Below, in pieces: positions 16,431 through 26,079 of a stretch of 64,000 nt of DNA. The DNA is from DATEDA01 sp963789885 (lineage in GTDB: Bacteria > Pseudomonadota > Gammaproteobacteria > Burkholderiales > SG8-39): positions 1-64,000 of the forward strand of contig CAWBNB010000037.1 in assembly GCA_963789885.1 (NCBI GenBank), in the 5' to 3' direction. The first letter of the stretch is position 1. Every line of letters starts with the position of its first letter. The position numbers and the translations under genes were made by a program. The notes under the pieces are model-generated. The model did not search any database. It saw only the letters and a program-made list of their open reading frames with translations, and had not been told where the DNA came from.

Positions 16431-17054
16431 GTGGTTGCCGTTGCATCGCCCGCCCCGCAGGTTTCCGAACGCTGGCTCCGTGACCGCTTCGCGGCGCCGC
16501 GCCGCGTCCAACCGGTCACGGTCGGCGACGGGCATCTCTTTCGCGCCGAGCGCGAGATCCGGCCGGCCGCGGTGCTGGTGCCGGTGGTGCGACGCGACGA
16601 CGATCTGACCGTGCTCTTCACGCGGCGCACGGCGCACCTGCACGATCACGCCGGTCAGATCAGCTTCCCCGGCGGCCGCGTCGAGCCCGACGACGCTTCC
16701 CCGCGCGAGACGGCGCTGCGCGAGACCGCGGAGGAGATCGGCCTCGATCCCGCGCGGGTCGACATCCTGGGACACCTCACCGACTACACCACTGTCACCG
16801 GCTATCGGGTGACGCCGGTGGTCGGGCTCGTCTCGTCGCCCTTTGAGCTCAAGGTGGACGACTTCGAGGTCGCCGAGGTGTTCGAGGTCCCGCTCGGTTT
16901 CCTGCTCGACCCTGCGAACCACCAGCGCAACCTGCTGATGCACGAGGGGCGCGAGCGTCACTACTACGCAATGCCCTACGGCCCCTATTACATCTGGGGC
17001 GCAACGGCGGGCATGCTGATGAACTTCTACGCTTACCTGACCCGCCCCGAGTAA
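16431..17054 (+). CDS. NudL-like CoA pyrophosphatase (Nudix hydrolase)
   Basis: 207 residues. The Nudix box runs from GGRVEPDD to ETAEEIGL at about residues 81-105 and keeps the catalytic Glu residues of the REUxEExGU core. Just before it HDHAGQISFPGG is the motif that marks the CoA-pyrophosphatase (NudL/YeaB) subgroup, cytosolic enzymes that split CoA to phosphopantetheine and 3',5'-ADP. The start is GTG at 16431 with a weak ribosome-binding site. A TAGAAT at 16392-16397 may be its -10 element. The gene converges with pbpC and their 3' ends overlap by 22 bases. Confidence 0.9.
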   Translation: MVAVASPAPQVSERWLRDRFAAPRRVQPVTVGDGHLFRAEREIRPAAVLVPVVRRDDDLTVLFTRRTAHLHDHAGQISFPGGRVEPDDASPRETALRETAEEIGLDPARVDILGHLTDYTTVTGYRVTPVVGLVSSPFELKVDDFEVAEVFEVPLGFLLDPANHQRNLLMHEGRERHYYAMPYGPYYIWGATAGMLMNFYAYLTRPE

Positions 17055-19160
17055 GGGGCTCCCCGCACCTCGAATCGCACGGCGTCCACTTCGCGCCCGC
17101 CGGCGTCGAGGAGCGCGAGTCGATGCCGTCCGGGCGCCGGCGCCCAGAGCGCGACCCGGTCCGCGTCGCCCGCAGGACGGCCATCGATGCGCCACGCACC
17201 GCTCGACCCGGCTCCGCTCGCCCGGAGGGCGATGCGCTGCTGCGCCGCCGGGATGTCCGGGTCCAGCGCGATGATCGTGCCGTCGCCCGGATAGGCGATG
17301 CGGGGGCGCATCGGCGTCCCGGCGATCATCACCTCCGTCATCTCCGTGCCGGCGAGGAAATACTCTTCGCGCGCCGCTTCGAGTTCCCCGTCGAAGCGGA
17401 CGCGCCGCACCACGACGCCCGGCGGCGGCGCGGGCGCGCGCGAGGGCTCGCCGCGGTGCAGCCGGTTCATGACCTCCTGCCATACCGGCGCCGCCCCCGA
17501 CACGCCGGAGACGTCCCACATCGGCTCGCCGGAAAAGTTGCCGACCCACACGCCCACCGTATAGCGGTCCGAGTAGCCGAGCGCCCAGTTGTCGCGCATG
17601 TCCTTGCTGGTGCCGGTCTTCACCGCCGCCCACGATCGCGCCACGAGCGGCGACTCGAGGCCGAACGTCAGCGCCCGTGCGCCGCGATCGGCGAGGATGT
17701 CGCTCACGATGAAGACGGCGGCGGGATCGAGCGCGCGCCGGCCGGGCCCGGCCTCGTCCTCCGGGACGAACCGCGCCGGCCGCCACTCGCCGCCGTTCGC
17801 GAGCGCGCGGTACGCGTTCGTGAGCTCGATCAGCGAAACGTCCGCGCCGCCGAGCGCGAGCGCATAGCCGTAGTGCTCCGCCGGCCGGTCGAGGCTCGCG
17901 AGCCCGAGCGCACGCAGCCGCTCGTGGAATGCCTCGACCCCGCCGGCGACGAGCGTCCGCACCGCCGGCACGTTGAGCGATGCGCCAAGCGCCGTGCGCA
18001 CCGAGACCATGCCCTTGAACGAGCGGTCGTAGTTCTGCGGCACGTAGAGCCCGACCGGCGTCGCGACGCGGAGCGGCGCATCGTCGAGAAGCGACGCGGC
18101 AGTGAGGAAGCGGCGTCCGATCGCGTCGGCGTACAGGAACGGCTTGAGCGTCGAGCCCGCCTGGCGCCGGGCGGTGATCCCGTCGACCTCGCTTGCGCCG
18201 GACAGGTCGCCGCTCGAGGCGACGTAGGCGAGCACGTCGCCGGTGGAGTTGTCGAGCACGATGACCGCGCCGTCCTCGACGTTGCGTCCGGCGAGCGCGG
18301 CGAGGTGGCGGACGAGCGCGTCGCGCGCGAAGCGCTGCAGGCCGGCGTCCAGCGTCGTGCGCACCGTCGCGGCCTCGCCGCGACCGAGCATCGTCCGCGC
18401 GAGATGGGGTGCGGCGTCGAGCCCGGCGCGGATGCGCGGCTTCGCGCCGACGCGCAGCGCCGCGAGCCGCTCGAGCCGCTCGCAGTCCCGACGCCTCGCT
18501 CCCAGCTGCCGGAAGGGCGCAGGCGCGACGCGCCACCACCGACGGCGTGGCGTTCGGCGCGCGCAGCAGCGCGGCGAGCAGCGCCGACTCTTCGCGATCG
18601 AGACCGCCCGGGTGCTTGTCGAAGAGCCCGCGCGCGGCAGCGGCCACGCCCTGCAGCTCGCCGCGCCACGAGACGAGGTTGAGATAGGCCTCGAGGATTT
18701 CCTCCTTGCGCCAGCGCGATTCGAGCGCGAGCGCGGCGCGCGCCTGGCGCCACTTCTGCGCAAAGCTCCGGCCGCCGGTCCCCGCGCGCAGGCGCTCGTC
18801 GAGCATGGCCGCGAGCTGCATCGTGATCGTGCTCGCGCCGCGGCGCCGGCCGCCGGCGAGGTTGTCCCAGGCGGCGCCGAGGAACGCAGTCCAGTCGACG
18901 CCGCCGTGCTCGCGGAAGCGGCGGTCCTCGGCCGCGATCACCGCCGCAACGAGCGCGGGCGAGACGCGATCGAGCGGCACCCACTCGAGGCGCCGTCGCG
19001 TCGGATCGGTACGCAGCTCGTGGAGCGGCTCGCCGTGCCGGTCGAGGAGCACGCTCTCGGACGAGCGGAAGCTCGCGCGCACGGTGGCGAGCTCGGGCGC
19101 GGCGTTTGCTACCGAGCAGAGCAGCGCCACGCCGAAAAGGAGCGAAGTCAGCGTGCGCAT
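17033..19160 (-). CDS. pbpC: Penicillin-binding protein 1C, one apparent frameshift
   Basis: Bifunctional peptidoglycan glycosyltransferase/transpeptidase. The N-terminus has a signal/anchor helix, then GT51 motifs EDRRFREHGGVDW and GASTITMQLA. In the second frame are the transpeptidase motifs STLKPFLYADAI (nucleophile Ser), GASLNVP and AVKTGTSKD, and a C-terminal BiPBP_C-like domain. The two halves are in different frames: the first runs to about ACALPAAG, the second picks up at RQLGARRRDCERL, so one extra C near 18509-18520 breaks the gene. The span is 2,128 bases, exactly one more than a multiple of three; restored length is about 708 residues, normal for PBP1C. It pairs functionally with the alpha-2-macroglobulin gene nearby, as in enteric bacteria. 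The zinc peptidase gene diverges 44 bases upstream. Confidence 0.87.
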
Positions 19161-19204
19161 GACCGGGCTATACTCGCCGACGCAACGTCACGCAGGGGAT
19201 CACG

Positions 19205-20065
19205 ATGCGCATCGACGACCAGGAGCGCAGTTCCAATATCGAAGATCGCCGCGGGATGTCGGTAGGGCGCGGCGTCGCGGGAGGTGGCATCGGCATCGTC
19301 GTGATCGCGCTCATCGCGATGTTCCTCGGCGTCGACCCGACCCCGATCCTGCAGGGCGGGCTGTCCGACGCCGGCTCCCCCGGGCCGCAGCAGGCGGTCG
19401 AAAAAGCGGCGCCGTCCCGCCAGGACAAGATGGCGGACTTCGTCGCCGCCGTGCTCGGCTCGACCGAGGAGACGTGGGGCGAGATCTTCGCGCGCAGCGG
19501 CAAGACCTATCGCAAGCCCACGCTCGTGCTCTTCACCGGAGCCGTCCAGTCTGCGTGCGGCTACGCCCAGGCGGCGGTCGGCCCCTTCTACTGCCCCGCC
19601 GACCAGAAGCTCTACATCGACCTCGCGTTCTACCGCGACCTGCAGGACCGGTTCCAGGCGCCCGGGGACTTCGCGCAGGCGTACGTGATCGCGCACGAGG
19701 TCGGGCACCACGTCCAGAACCTGCTCGGCATCGCCGAGCGCGTGCACGGCATGCAGAGCCGCGCGAGCCCGCAGCAGGCGAACGCGCTCTCGGTGCGGAT
19801 GGAGCTGCAGGCCGACTGCCTCGCCGGGATCTGGGCGGCGCACGCGAACCAGAAGCGCCGCATCCTCGAGCCCGGCGACGTCGAGGAGGGGCTCGGCGCG
19901 GCCGCGGCGGTCGGCGACGATCGCATCCAGAAGGCGACGCGCGGCTACGTCTCGCCGGAGTCCTTCACCCACGGCAGCTCGCAGCAGCGCGTGCGCTGGT
20001 TCCGGCGCGGACTCGACACCGGCGACCTGAAGGCCTGCGATCCGTTCGCCGCGGCGCAGCTGTAG
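19205..20065 (+). CDS. ypfJ: YpfJ-type neutral zinc metallopeptidase
   Basis: 286 residues. An N-terminal cytoplasmic stretch (MRIDDQERSSNIEDRRG) precedes one transmembrane helix (GIGIVVIALIAMFLG, residues ~29-44), then a periplasmic catalytic domain with the zinc motif AHEVGHHVQN near residue 165 and a downstream ELQADCLAG (third ligand Glu) near 200. Length and the SACGYAQAAVGPFYCP block match the KPN_02809/YpfJ family; the protease substrate is unknown. A TATACT at 19169-19174 is a plausible -10. It is inserted between pbpC and the macroglobulin gene on the opposite strand and ends 11 bases before the latter's stop. Confidence 0.92.
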   Translation: MRIDDQERSSNIEDRRGMSVGRGVAGGGIGIVVIALIAMFLGVDPTPILQGGLSDAGSPGPQQAVEKAAPSRQDKMADFVAAVLGSTEETWGEIFARSGKTYRKPTLVLFTGAVQSACGYAQAAVGPFYCPADQKLYIDLAFYRDLQDRFQAPGDFAQAYVIAHEVGHHVQNLLGIAERVHGMQSRASPQQANALSVRMELQADCLAGIWAAHANQKRRILEPGDVEEGLGAAAAVGDDRIQKATRGYVSPESFTHGSSQQRVRWFRRGLDTGDLKACDPFAAAQL

Positions 20066-20076
20066 TTGCAGGCTGC

Positions 20077-23000
20077 TCACCGCGGCTTCACCACCATTCG
20101 CAGGTTCGGGATCTCGCCGAACATCTCCGGCGCATACATCGCCTCGACCCGCGTCGCGGGCAGGTCGAATGCGCCGTCCTGGTTGAGGCGCAGCGTGTAC
20201 TCGACGGTCCATTTCCCCTTCGGCACGAACTCGTAGTACGCGCGGAACGCCTCGAAGGACCGCTCCTCGAACGCGGGATACACCCATCCCTGGCGCTTTT
20301 CGCCCTGGGTGAGGAGCTGCGAGTCGCGGCCGAGGCCGGTGCCGAGGATCGCCCCGCCGGCGGGGATCGGGTCGCTCACCACGACCCAGGTCATGTCCGA
20401 CTGCGCTTCCACCTCGAGCGAAACGCGGAGCACGTCGCCGCGGCTCCACTCGCCCTTCGATCTCTGCTCGACCGGCGTGAGCGTGCGTCTGATCGCGTAG
20501 CCGGAGGAGAGCGCCTGCTTCAACGGGATCGCGGCGCGGCTCGACACCGTGACCCACGGGCGCCCGCGGCCGTCGTGGGTGATGGCGAGCGGCGCGCTGC
20601 CGCTTGGCCACTGGAATTCGAGCACTCCGCCCGACGCATCGCGGAGCCAGTCGAGCTTCTCCGGCCGGCCGTCGAGCGTCGCGATGGTCGACCCGGCGAC
20701 CGCGGTAGCCTCGAACTTCGCCGAGAACTTTTCCATCGCGAGCACGCCCCAGGCGTTGGCAAGCGTGGTGCTCCAGTGGCCGCGCATCTGGCGCCCGACC
20801 GCGCCGCGCACCATCCGCGGGATGTCCTCGCGCCACTGCGGGTCGGCGGCGAGCGCGAGCACGCCGCGGACCGCGTTCTGGTCGGTGGCGATCATCAGCC
20901 ACCACAGGGCGTCGGTGCGCTCGGTCGAGAAGCCCATGGTGGTGCCCTGGAAGTTGAGCCGCGAACGCAGGATCTGCTTCGCCTCCGCGAGCCGCTCGGG
21001 GCGTCGCGGCACCTGCTGCACCCGGTCGAGCACGCCGAGCCAGTCGATCACCGCCGAGGTCGGCCACAGGTTCGGCTCGAGCGTGATCGAGTCGAGCATC
21101 TTCGGCTCGGCGCTCTTGTAGCGCGCGAGCGCTTCCACCGCCGCGACCTTGCGGATCGCGACGTCCGCGGTCGGCAGCCGCGAGTGCCGCACCACCCGTC
21201 CCTCGACGAACCCGGCGAGGCCGCGGAGCATCCGCTCGCGGGCGCTCTCGGGGATCCCCCAGCCGGCTTCCTCGGCGATCGCGAGCACGTAGGTGGTAAG
21301 GGCGTCGCTCCCCTCGAGCGAATCGGCCGGGAAGTACCGCGCGAGCCCGTCGCGGTCGAGATGTCCCGGCAGCGTATTCATCGTCGCCCGCCAGAGCGCC
21401 TCGTCCCGCAGGGCGACCGCGCGCGAGACGCGTTGCTCGAGGCAGGTATACGGGTAGCGGCTCATGTACTCGCGGACGCCGTCGAGCTCGGCTGCGAGCC
21501 GCGCGCGCAGCGCGATCGACACGCCGCCGCGTCCCGGCACTGCGTCCGCCGGGAGTGCGACTTGCATGTCGATCGGCTTGTCGAGCTGCGCGAGCGTCGC
21601 TTGGTAGACCCGCACCGGATGCGCCGCCACGACGCGCTGTTTGACGCGGATGCGGTCGGAGGCGTCGTCCCCGCGCGCGCGGACGCCCACGTCCCAGGCG
21701 AGCCGGTCGACGTTGACCGGCACGTTGACCGGCCAGCCCACCTCGCGCGACTCGCCGGGCGCGAGCTCGAAGGACTGGCCGCTGAGGCGGGGTGGCGCGA
21801 TGACCGCGCGGCCTTCGGTGGCGAGCTGCGCCGCGACCTCGAGCGCGAGCTTCCGGTCGGAGGCGTTCCGCACCGTGAACGCGCCGCGGAACTCGTCGCC
21901 CTCGCGCACGAGGGGCGGCAGCGCGGCATGCAGCATCACGTCCTGGGTCGTGCGGATCGTCGCGTCGCCGGTGCCGAAGAGGCCCGCGCCGCCGTGCGCG
22001 ACGGCGACGATCCGGAACGCGGTGAGCGAGTCGTTGAGCGGCAGCTCGATCCGCGCTTCGCCGCGCGCATCGAGCGGGACGCGCCCCTTCCAGAGGAGCA
22101 GCGTGTCGAAGAGCTCCCGACCCGACTGTTTCCCGCCGCCGCCGCCGGGGCGCGCCGCCTTCTTGCCGAAGTGGCGCTTGCCGACCACCTGCATCTGCGC
22201 GGTCGAGGTCGTGACCTCCTCCGGCCGCCGCTGCATCATCGACTCGAGCAGCTTCCACGACTCGTTCGGCGCGAGCTCGAGCAGACCCTGATCGACCGCG
22301 GCGAACGCGATCTCGGCTTCCGTCGGCGGCGGCGCGCCGTCGGCGCGCTTGACGGCGACCTGCACGATCGCCTTCTCGCGCACCTTGTAGATCTCGCGAT
22401 CCGTGGTCACGCCGACCTTGAGCTCGTGGGCCGCCCAGCCGACGTTGATCTCCGCGATCCCGAGCTTGAACGCCGGTTTACCCAGGTCGACGGTCGCGGT
22501 GGGCCGGATGTCCTCGGCGGCCTGCCGCTCGGCGATCGCGCCCAGCGCCGCGCTCAAGGCGTACGCGGCTCGCCCCAGATCTGCGAGCGGCACCGCGCTC
22601 GGCGTGAGACGCCCGCGCACCGCCAGCACCGAGACGTACACGTTGGGCGCGTGGCTTCCCTTCAGCGGCAGCTCGATCACCGGCTCGCGGCCGGAGAGCT
22701 GGCGGACGTGGTGCTCGATCACGCCCTCGCGCTCGACCGTGACGAGCGCGGTCGCTTCGGGGAAGGGCATCCGCACCTGGAAGCGCGCGCGCTCACCCGG
22801 CTCGTAGCGCTTCTTTTCGGGGATCACGTCCATCCGGTCGTTGTTGCCGAGGCGGAACCACCAGCGGTCGGCGCCGACGACGTACTGCGAGCGCGTGGCG
22901 ACGGCGGTGTTGCCGGTGCCGTCGGCGGCCCGCGCGCGGAGAATCACCTCGCCGGCGACCGCGGGTTTCAGCTCGCAGAGGAGCAGGCCCTGCGCATTGG

Positions 23001-25908
23001 TGCGGCCGGCGCAGCTGCCGCCGATCCGCTTCGTTTCGCTGTAGTCCTCGTAGGCGTAGAAGCCGCCGATCAGGCGCTTGCGGTGCGAGTAGAACGTGCG
23101 CTGGAAGAGCTCGACCGCGACGTCGACGTTGGCCGCTGGCTTGCCCGCGAGGTCGAGCGCGAGCACCTGGAAGCGGAGCCGGTCCTTCGACGCGGCCCAG
23201 CCCTCGGTGCGGATTCCGAGATTGATCCGCGCCGGCCACAGCGGCACCCGGGCCGCGGCGGCGAGCGTCTCGCCGTTCGCGTCCTGGTACTCCATCTCCA
23301 CGACGAGATCCTGCGGGCTCTTCAGCGGCGGGAGCTTGTCGATCGTGGCACGCGCGGTGCCGTTCTGGTCGAGCTGGAGGGGGATCACCTGCGTCAGCTT
23401 GCCGGGCTGAGCCGCGCGCGGCGTGTCCTGGTCCGCGTCCTCGTCGTCGCCCGCGTCCACGTCCGAGTACGACTGCCGGTCGGCGACGCCTTCCTCCACG
23501 TCCTGGCCCCCGAAGGCGAAGTCGGGGTGGTCGGGCGACGAGATGCTGCGCGGCTGCACCTGTGTCCGGAGCTTCACCGGCGCGAAGCCCGCGCCGCCGC
23601 CCGAGAGATAGGCGACCATCAGGTCGACTTGTGCCTCGGTCGGATTGACGAGCGGGCCCTTCGGCGGCTGAACGAGCGCCTTCATCGTCGGGACGCGGAA
23701 TTCTTCGACTCGGAACGTCCCGCTGGCGAGTCCGCGCTGCTTCCCGCTCCGCAGCTCGACCTGGTACAGCCCGAGCTTCGCGTCCTTGGGAATCGCCCAC
23801 GCGTTTTCGGCCGTGCCGGCAGCGTCCCAGGACACGGGCAGCTCGTAGCGGGTCTCGCTTCCCTGGTGCTCGATCACGAGCTTCGACGGCCGCTCGTCGG
23901 CGGCGGGGAGGGCGAACCCGTCCATCGTGTGCCGGCGCAGGACGTGCTTCATGCCGACGGCTTCACCCGCACGGAGCAGCGTGCGGTCGAAGATGGTGTG
24001 CGCCATCGCCGCGCCGAGCTCGCCGCCGGTCCGGAGATTGAACTGCCACGGCTGGATGCCTTCGTTCCACGACGACAGGACGAACGCGGCATCGGTCCCG
24101 TGGCGCGCGCTCACCATCAGCCGGGCGGGAAAGTGCCGGCAGGCCGGCAGCGCGTCCTGGCGCGGCAGCTCGATCGCGATCGGCGCTGCGCCGTCGGCGC
24201 CGGTCTTCCCTTCCCAGAGCGCGCGGCCGCGGCAGTCGCGCACCGCCACCGCCGCACCGGCGACGGGCCGCGCCTGGTCGAGCGTGGTGACCCAGGCGAG
24301 CGACGACTCGCGCCCCCACTTGAAGTGCACGCTCAGGTTCGTCACCAGCGCGGCAGTCTGGACGTAGTACGGCGCGTTCTCGCCGTGCAGCGCGGCGCCG
24401 AGCTTCGGGCTCGCGAGCTCGACGACGTAGAACCCGGCGCGCTCGAGCGGGATGCCCACGACCTCGAACGCCCTCGCGCCTCCCGGCTTGGGGACGGAGA
24501 TCGGACGCGTCGCGACCGTCGCGCCGTCGAAGATCGACAGCTCGCCTTCGCGCGCATAGTCCCGGCGGTCGCCGCGGCGCACCTCGCGGTTCTGGATCTC
24601 GTTCAGCCGGGTGAGCCACTCGACGACCGCCCGGTCGTCCTCGATCGCGGCGACCCGGCCGGGGACGGATTCACCCGGGGCGGCAAGGCGGCCTGCGACC
24701 GGCGACTCGAGGTTGCGCAGGGTCACCGGCAGCATCGCGCCGGCGTTCAGCTCGATGATGCCGAACCGCGCCGGGAACTTCGCGAGCGGCGGCGCATCGT
24801 CGGTCGCGGTCGCGAGCGGAAAGCTCGCCGCGTTCGCGAGCTGCCGGCCGGCGTCGTCCTTGAGTCCGGCGGGGAGCTCGACGCGGAACTTCGTGCGTTC
24901 GGGGAGCGGCGCCGGGAACGAAACCGAGTCGATGAACGGCGCGTTGCCGTCCGGAAGCCTCGCCTGGTACGTCGCGCCGTTCTCGCCGCGGAGCACGATC
25001 CGCGCCGCGTCGGCACGGGCGATCGGCGCGGAGAAGCCGAGCTCCATCGGCAGGACCGGGACGCACGGCGCCTGCGCGTTCACGCGCGTGCAGCGAAGCG
25101 TTGCCGAGAACGTGCGCCGCACCTGGAACGCGAGCGACTGGTCCTGGCTGGTCGCGATGCCGCCGGCGGTCGCGACGCCCTTGCCCCAGACGAGTCGCGC
25201 GGCCACGCCGTTCGGGAGGGTGCGGCGGCACTGGATCACCGCCGCCGGCAGCGGCGCGGCCTTCGGGTCCCTGATCCGCGCGACGATCGCCTCCGGCGGA
25301 CCGCCCGCTGCGGACTTGAAGATCAGGCGGTAGAACCGGTCGCCGAGGAGCGCGCGGTTCGCGAGGATCTTCGCCTTCTCGTCGCCGTGGAGCACGCGCA
25401 CGCCGATCCGCTCGCCCAGTCCCTCGGCGCCGCACCAGACGTTCGCCTCGATCGAGGCGTCGGTGGCCGGCGCGTCGAGCGCGAGGATGAACACCTGGTT
25501 CTCGTCGATCGCGGCGCCTTCGTACGGCAGCGAGCGCCTGACCGCCGGGCCGCCGGTGGTGAACGCGAACGCGCCCGGGTCGACGGCTTCGCCGGCGAGC
25601 GTCGCGAGGCCGGGCTTGACGGTGAACGTGCAGGCCACACCCGCCGGCAGGTCGCGCGCGAAGTCGTACACCCAGTTGCGGCCGTCGGCCCAGCGCCCGG
25701 TGCCCTTCTCCGGGCACGCGACGTCGAATGGCTCCGTCAGGCGCGGGTCGCCGAACGGCACCATCTGCGCGGAGAAGCGCGCGGCGACCTGCCGCACGCC
25801 CTTCACCTCGCCCTGCGGCGAGAACGCCTCGACGATGGCGGCCTCTGCACCGATCGCCGCAGCGGCAAGCGCGACGGCAAACGCGGCGCGGGAGATTCCG
25901 ATCATCAT
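20077..25908 (-). CDS. Bacterial alpha-2-macroglobulin (YfhM-like protease trap)
   Basis: About 1,943 residues. The start is the first ATG of the pair at 25908/25905, which begins a type I signal peptide ending near AIGAEA; the frame extends to 25968 but without a credible start. An N-terminal MG1-like domain is followed by many macroglobulin domains, a long acidic insert rich in Asp/Glu (DVDAGDDEDADQD near residue 835), and the thioester motif TCLEQ near residue 1,490 (codons near 21430-21445) that covalently traps attacking proteases. An A2M receptor-like C-terminal domain ends the protein. Unlike E. coli ECAM there is no lipobox Cys after the signal peptide, so it may be soluble in the periplasm. 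Its partner PBP1C lies one gene away; the pair is thought to defend and repair the cell wall. Confidence 0.93.
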   Translation of the reverse strand: MMIGISRAAFAVALAAAAIGAEAAIVEAFSPQGEVKGVRQVAARFSAQMVPFGDPRLTEPFDVACPEKGTGRWADGRNWVYDFARDLPAGVACTFTVKPGLATLAGEAVDPGAFAFTTGGPAVRRSLPYEGAAIDENQVFILALDAPATDASIEANVWCGAEGLGERIGVRVLHGDEKAKILANRALLGDRFYRLIFKSAAGGPPEAIVARIRDPKAAPLPAAVIQCRRTLPNGVAARLVWGKGVATAGGIATSQDQSLAFQVRRTFSATLRCTRVNAQAPCVPVLPMELGFSAPIARADAARIVLRGENGATYQARLPDGNAPFIDSVSFPAPLPERTKFRVELPAGLKDDAGRQLANAASFPLATATDDAPPLAKFPARFGIIELNAGAMLPVTLRNLESPVAGRLAAPGESVPGRVAAIEDDRAVVEWLTRLNEIQNREVRRGDRRDYAREGELSIFDGATVATRPISVPKPGGARAFEVVGIPLERAGFYVVELASPKLGAALHGENAPYYVQTAALVTNLSVHFKWGRESSLAWVTTLDQARPVAGAAVAVRDCRGRALWEGKTGADGAAPIAIELPRQDALPACRHFPARLMVSARHGTDAAFVLSSWNEGIQPWQFNLRTGGELGAAMAHTIFDRTLLRAGEAVGMKHVLRRHTMDGFALPAADERPSKLVIEHQGSETRYELPVSWDAAGTAENAWAIPKDAKLGLYQVELRSGKQRGLASGTFRVEEFRVPTMKALVQPPKGPLVNPTEAQVDLMVAYLSGGGAGFAPVKLRTQVQPRSISSPDHPDFAFGGQDVEEGVADRQSYSDVDAGDDEDADQDTPRAAQPGKLTQVIPLQLDQNGTARATIDKLPPLKSPQDLVVEMEYQDANGETLAAAARVPLWPARINLGIRTEGWAASKDRLRFQVLALDLAGKPAANVDVAVELFQRTFYSHRKRLIGGFYAYEDYSETKRIGGSCAGRTNAQGLLLCELKPAVAGEVILRARAADGTGNTAVATRSQYVVGADRWWFRLGNNDRMDVIPEKKRYEPGERARFQVRMPFPEATALVTVEREGVIEHHVRQLSGREPVIELPLKGSHAPNVYVSVLAVRGRLTPSAVPLADLGRAAYALSAALGAIAERQAAEDIRPTATVDLGKPAFKLGIAEINVGWAAHELKVGVTTDREIYKVREKAIVQVAVKRADGAPPPTEAEIAFAAVDQGLLELAPNESWKLLESMMQRRPEEVTTSTAQMQVVGKRHFGKKAARPGGGGGKQSGRELFDTLLLWKGRVPLDARGEARIELPLNDSLTAFRIVAVAHGGAGLFGTGDATIRTTQDVMLHAALPPLVREGDEFRGAFTVRNASDRKLALEVAAQLATEGRAVIAPPRLSGQSFELAPGESREVGWPVNVPVNVDRLAWDVGVRARGDDASDRIRVKQRVVAAHPVRVYQATLAQLDKPIDMQVALPADAVPGRGGVSIALRARLAAELDGVREYMSRYPYTCLEQRVSRAVALRDEALWRATMNTLPGHLDRDGLARYFPADSLEGSDALTTYVLAIAEEAGWGIPESARERMLRGLAGFVEGRVVRHSRLPTADVAIRKVAAVEALARYKSAEPKMLDSITLEPNLWPTSAVIDWLGVLDRVQQVPRRPERLAEAKQILRSRLNFQGTTMGFSTERTDALWWLMIATDQNAVRGVLALAADPQWREDIPRMVRGAVGRQMRGHWSTTLANAWGVLAMEKFSAKFEATAVAGSTIATLDGRPEKLDWLRDASGGVLEFQWPSGSAPLAITHDGRGRPWVTVSSRAAIPLKQALSSGYAIRRTLTPVEQRSKGEWSRGDVLRVSLEVEAQSDMTWVVVSDPIPAGGAILGTGLGRDSQLLTQGEKRQGWVYPAFEERSFEAFRAYYEFVPKGKWTVEYTLRLNQDGAFDLPATRVEAMYAPEMFGEIPNLRMVVKPR

Positions 25909-26030
25909 CGTGTGCGGCCCTTGTTGTTGGTCTTTGGCAACGTGCACGATAGCAGGCGCTCCTGACAACGGGGTGTCCCATTGACGGCGGCACGCGGGCC
26001 GATCGGGGCGGAATCGGGCAGATGGCCCTT

Positions 26031-26036
26031 TATAAT
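26031..26036 (+). promoter_or_regulatory. -10 element TATAAT upstream of the CobD/CbiB-family gene
   Basis: A consensus TATAAT stands out in GC-rich sequence 44 bases before the ATG at 26080, in the gap between two divergent genes. No good TTGACA-like -35 is found at 16-18 bases upstream, so the promoter may need an activator or the match may be partial. Confidence 0.4.
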
Positions 26037-26079
26037 GCGGGCTGTTTCAGCGCCGGCATCGCTTGACTACCCCGTCCCG

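Noticed and set aside
18706..25965. A 2,400-codon open frame on the plus strand opposite the macroglobulin gene
   Set aside because: Its translation is an Arg/Asp/Glu-rich mirror of the minus-strand gene, with no domain; long antisense frames are expected in GC-rich coding DNA.
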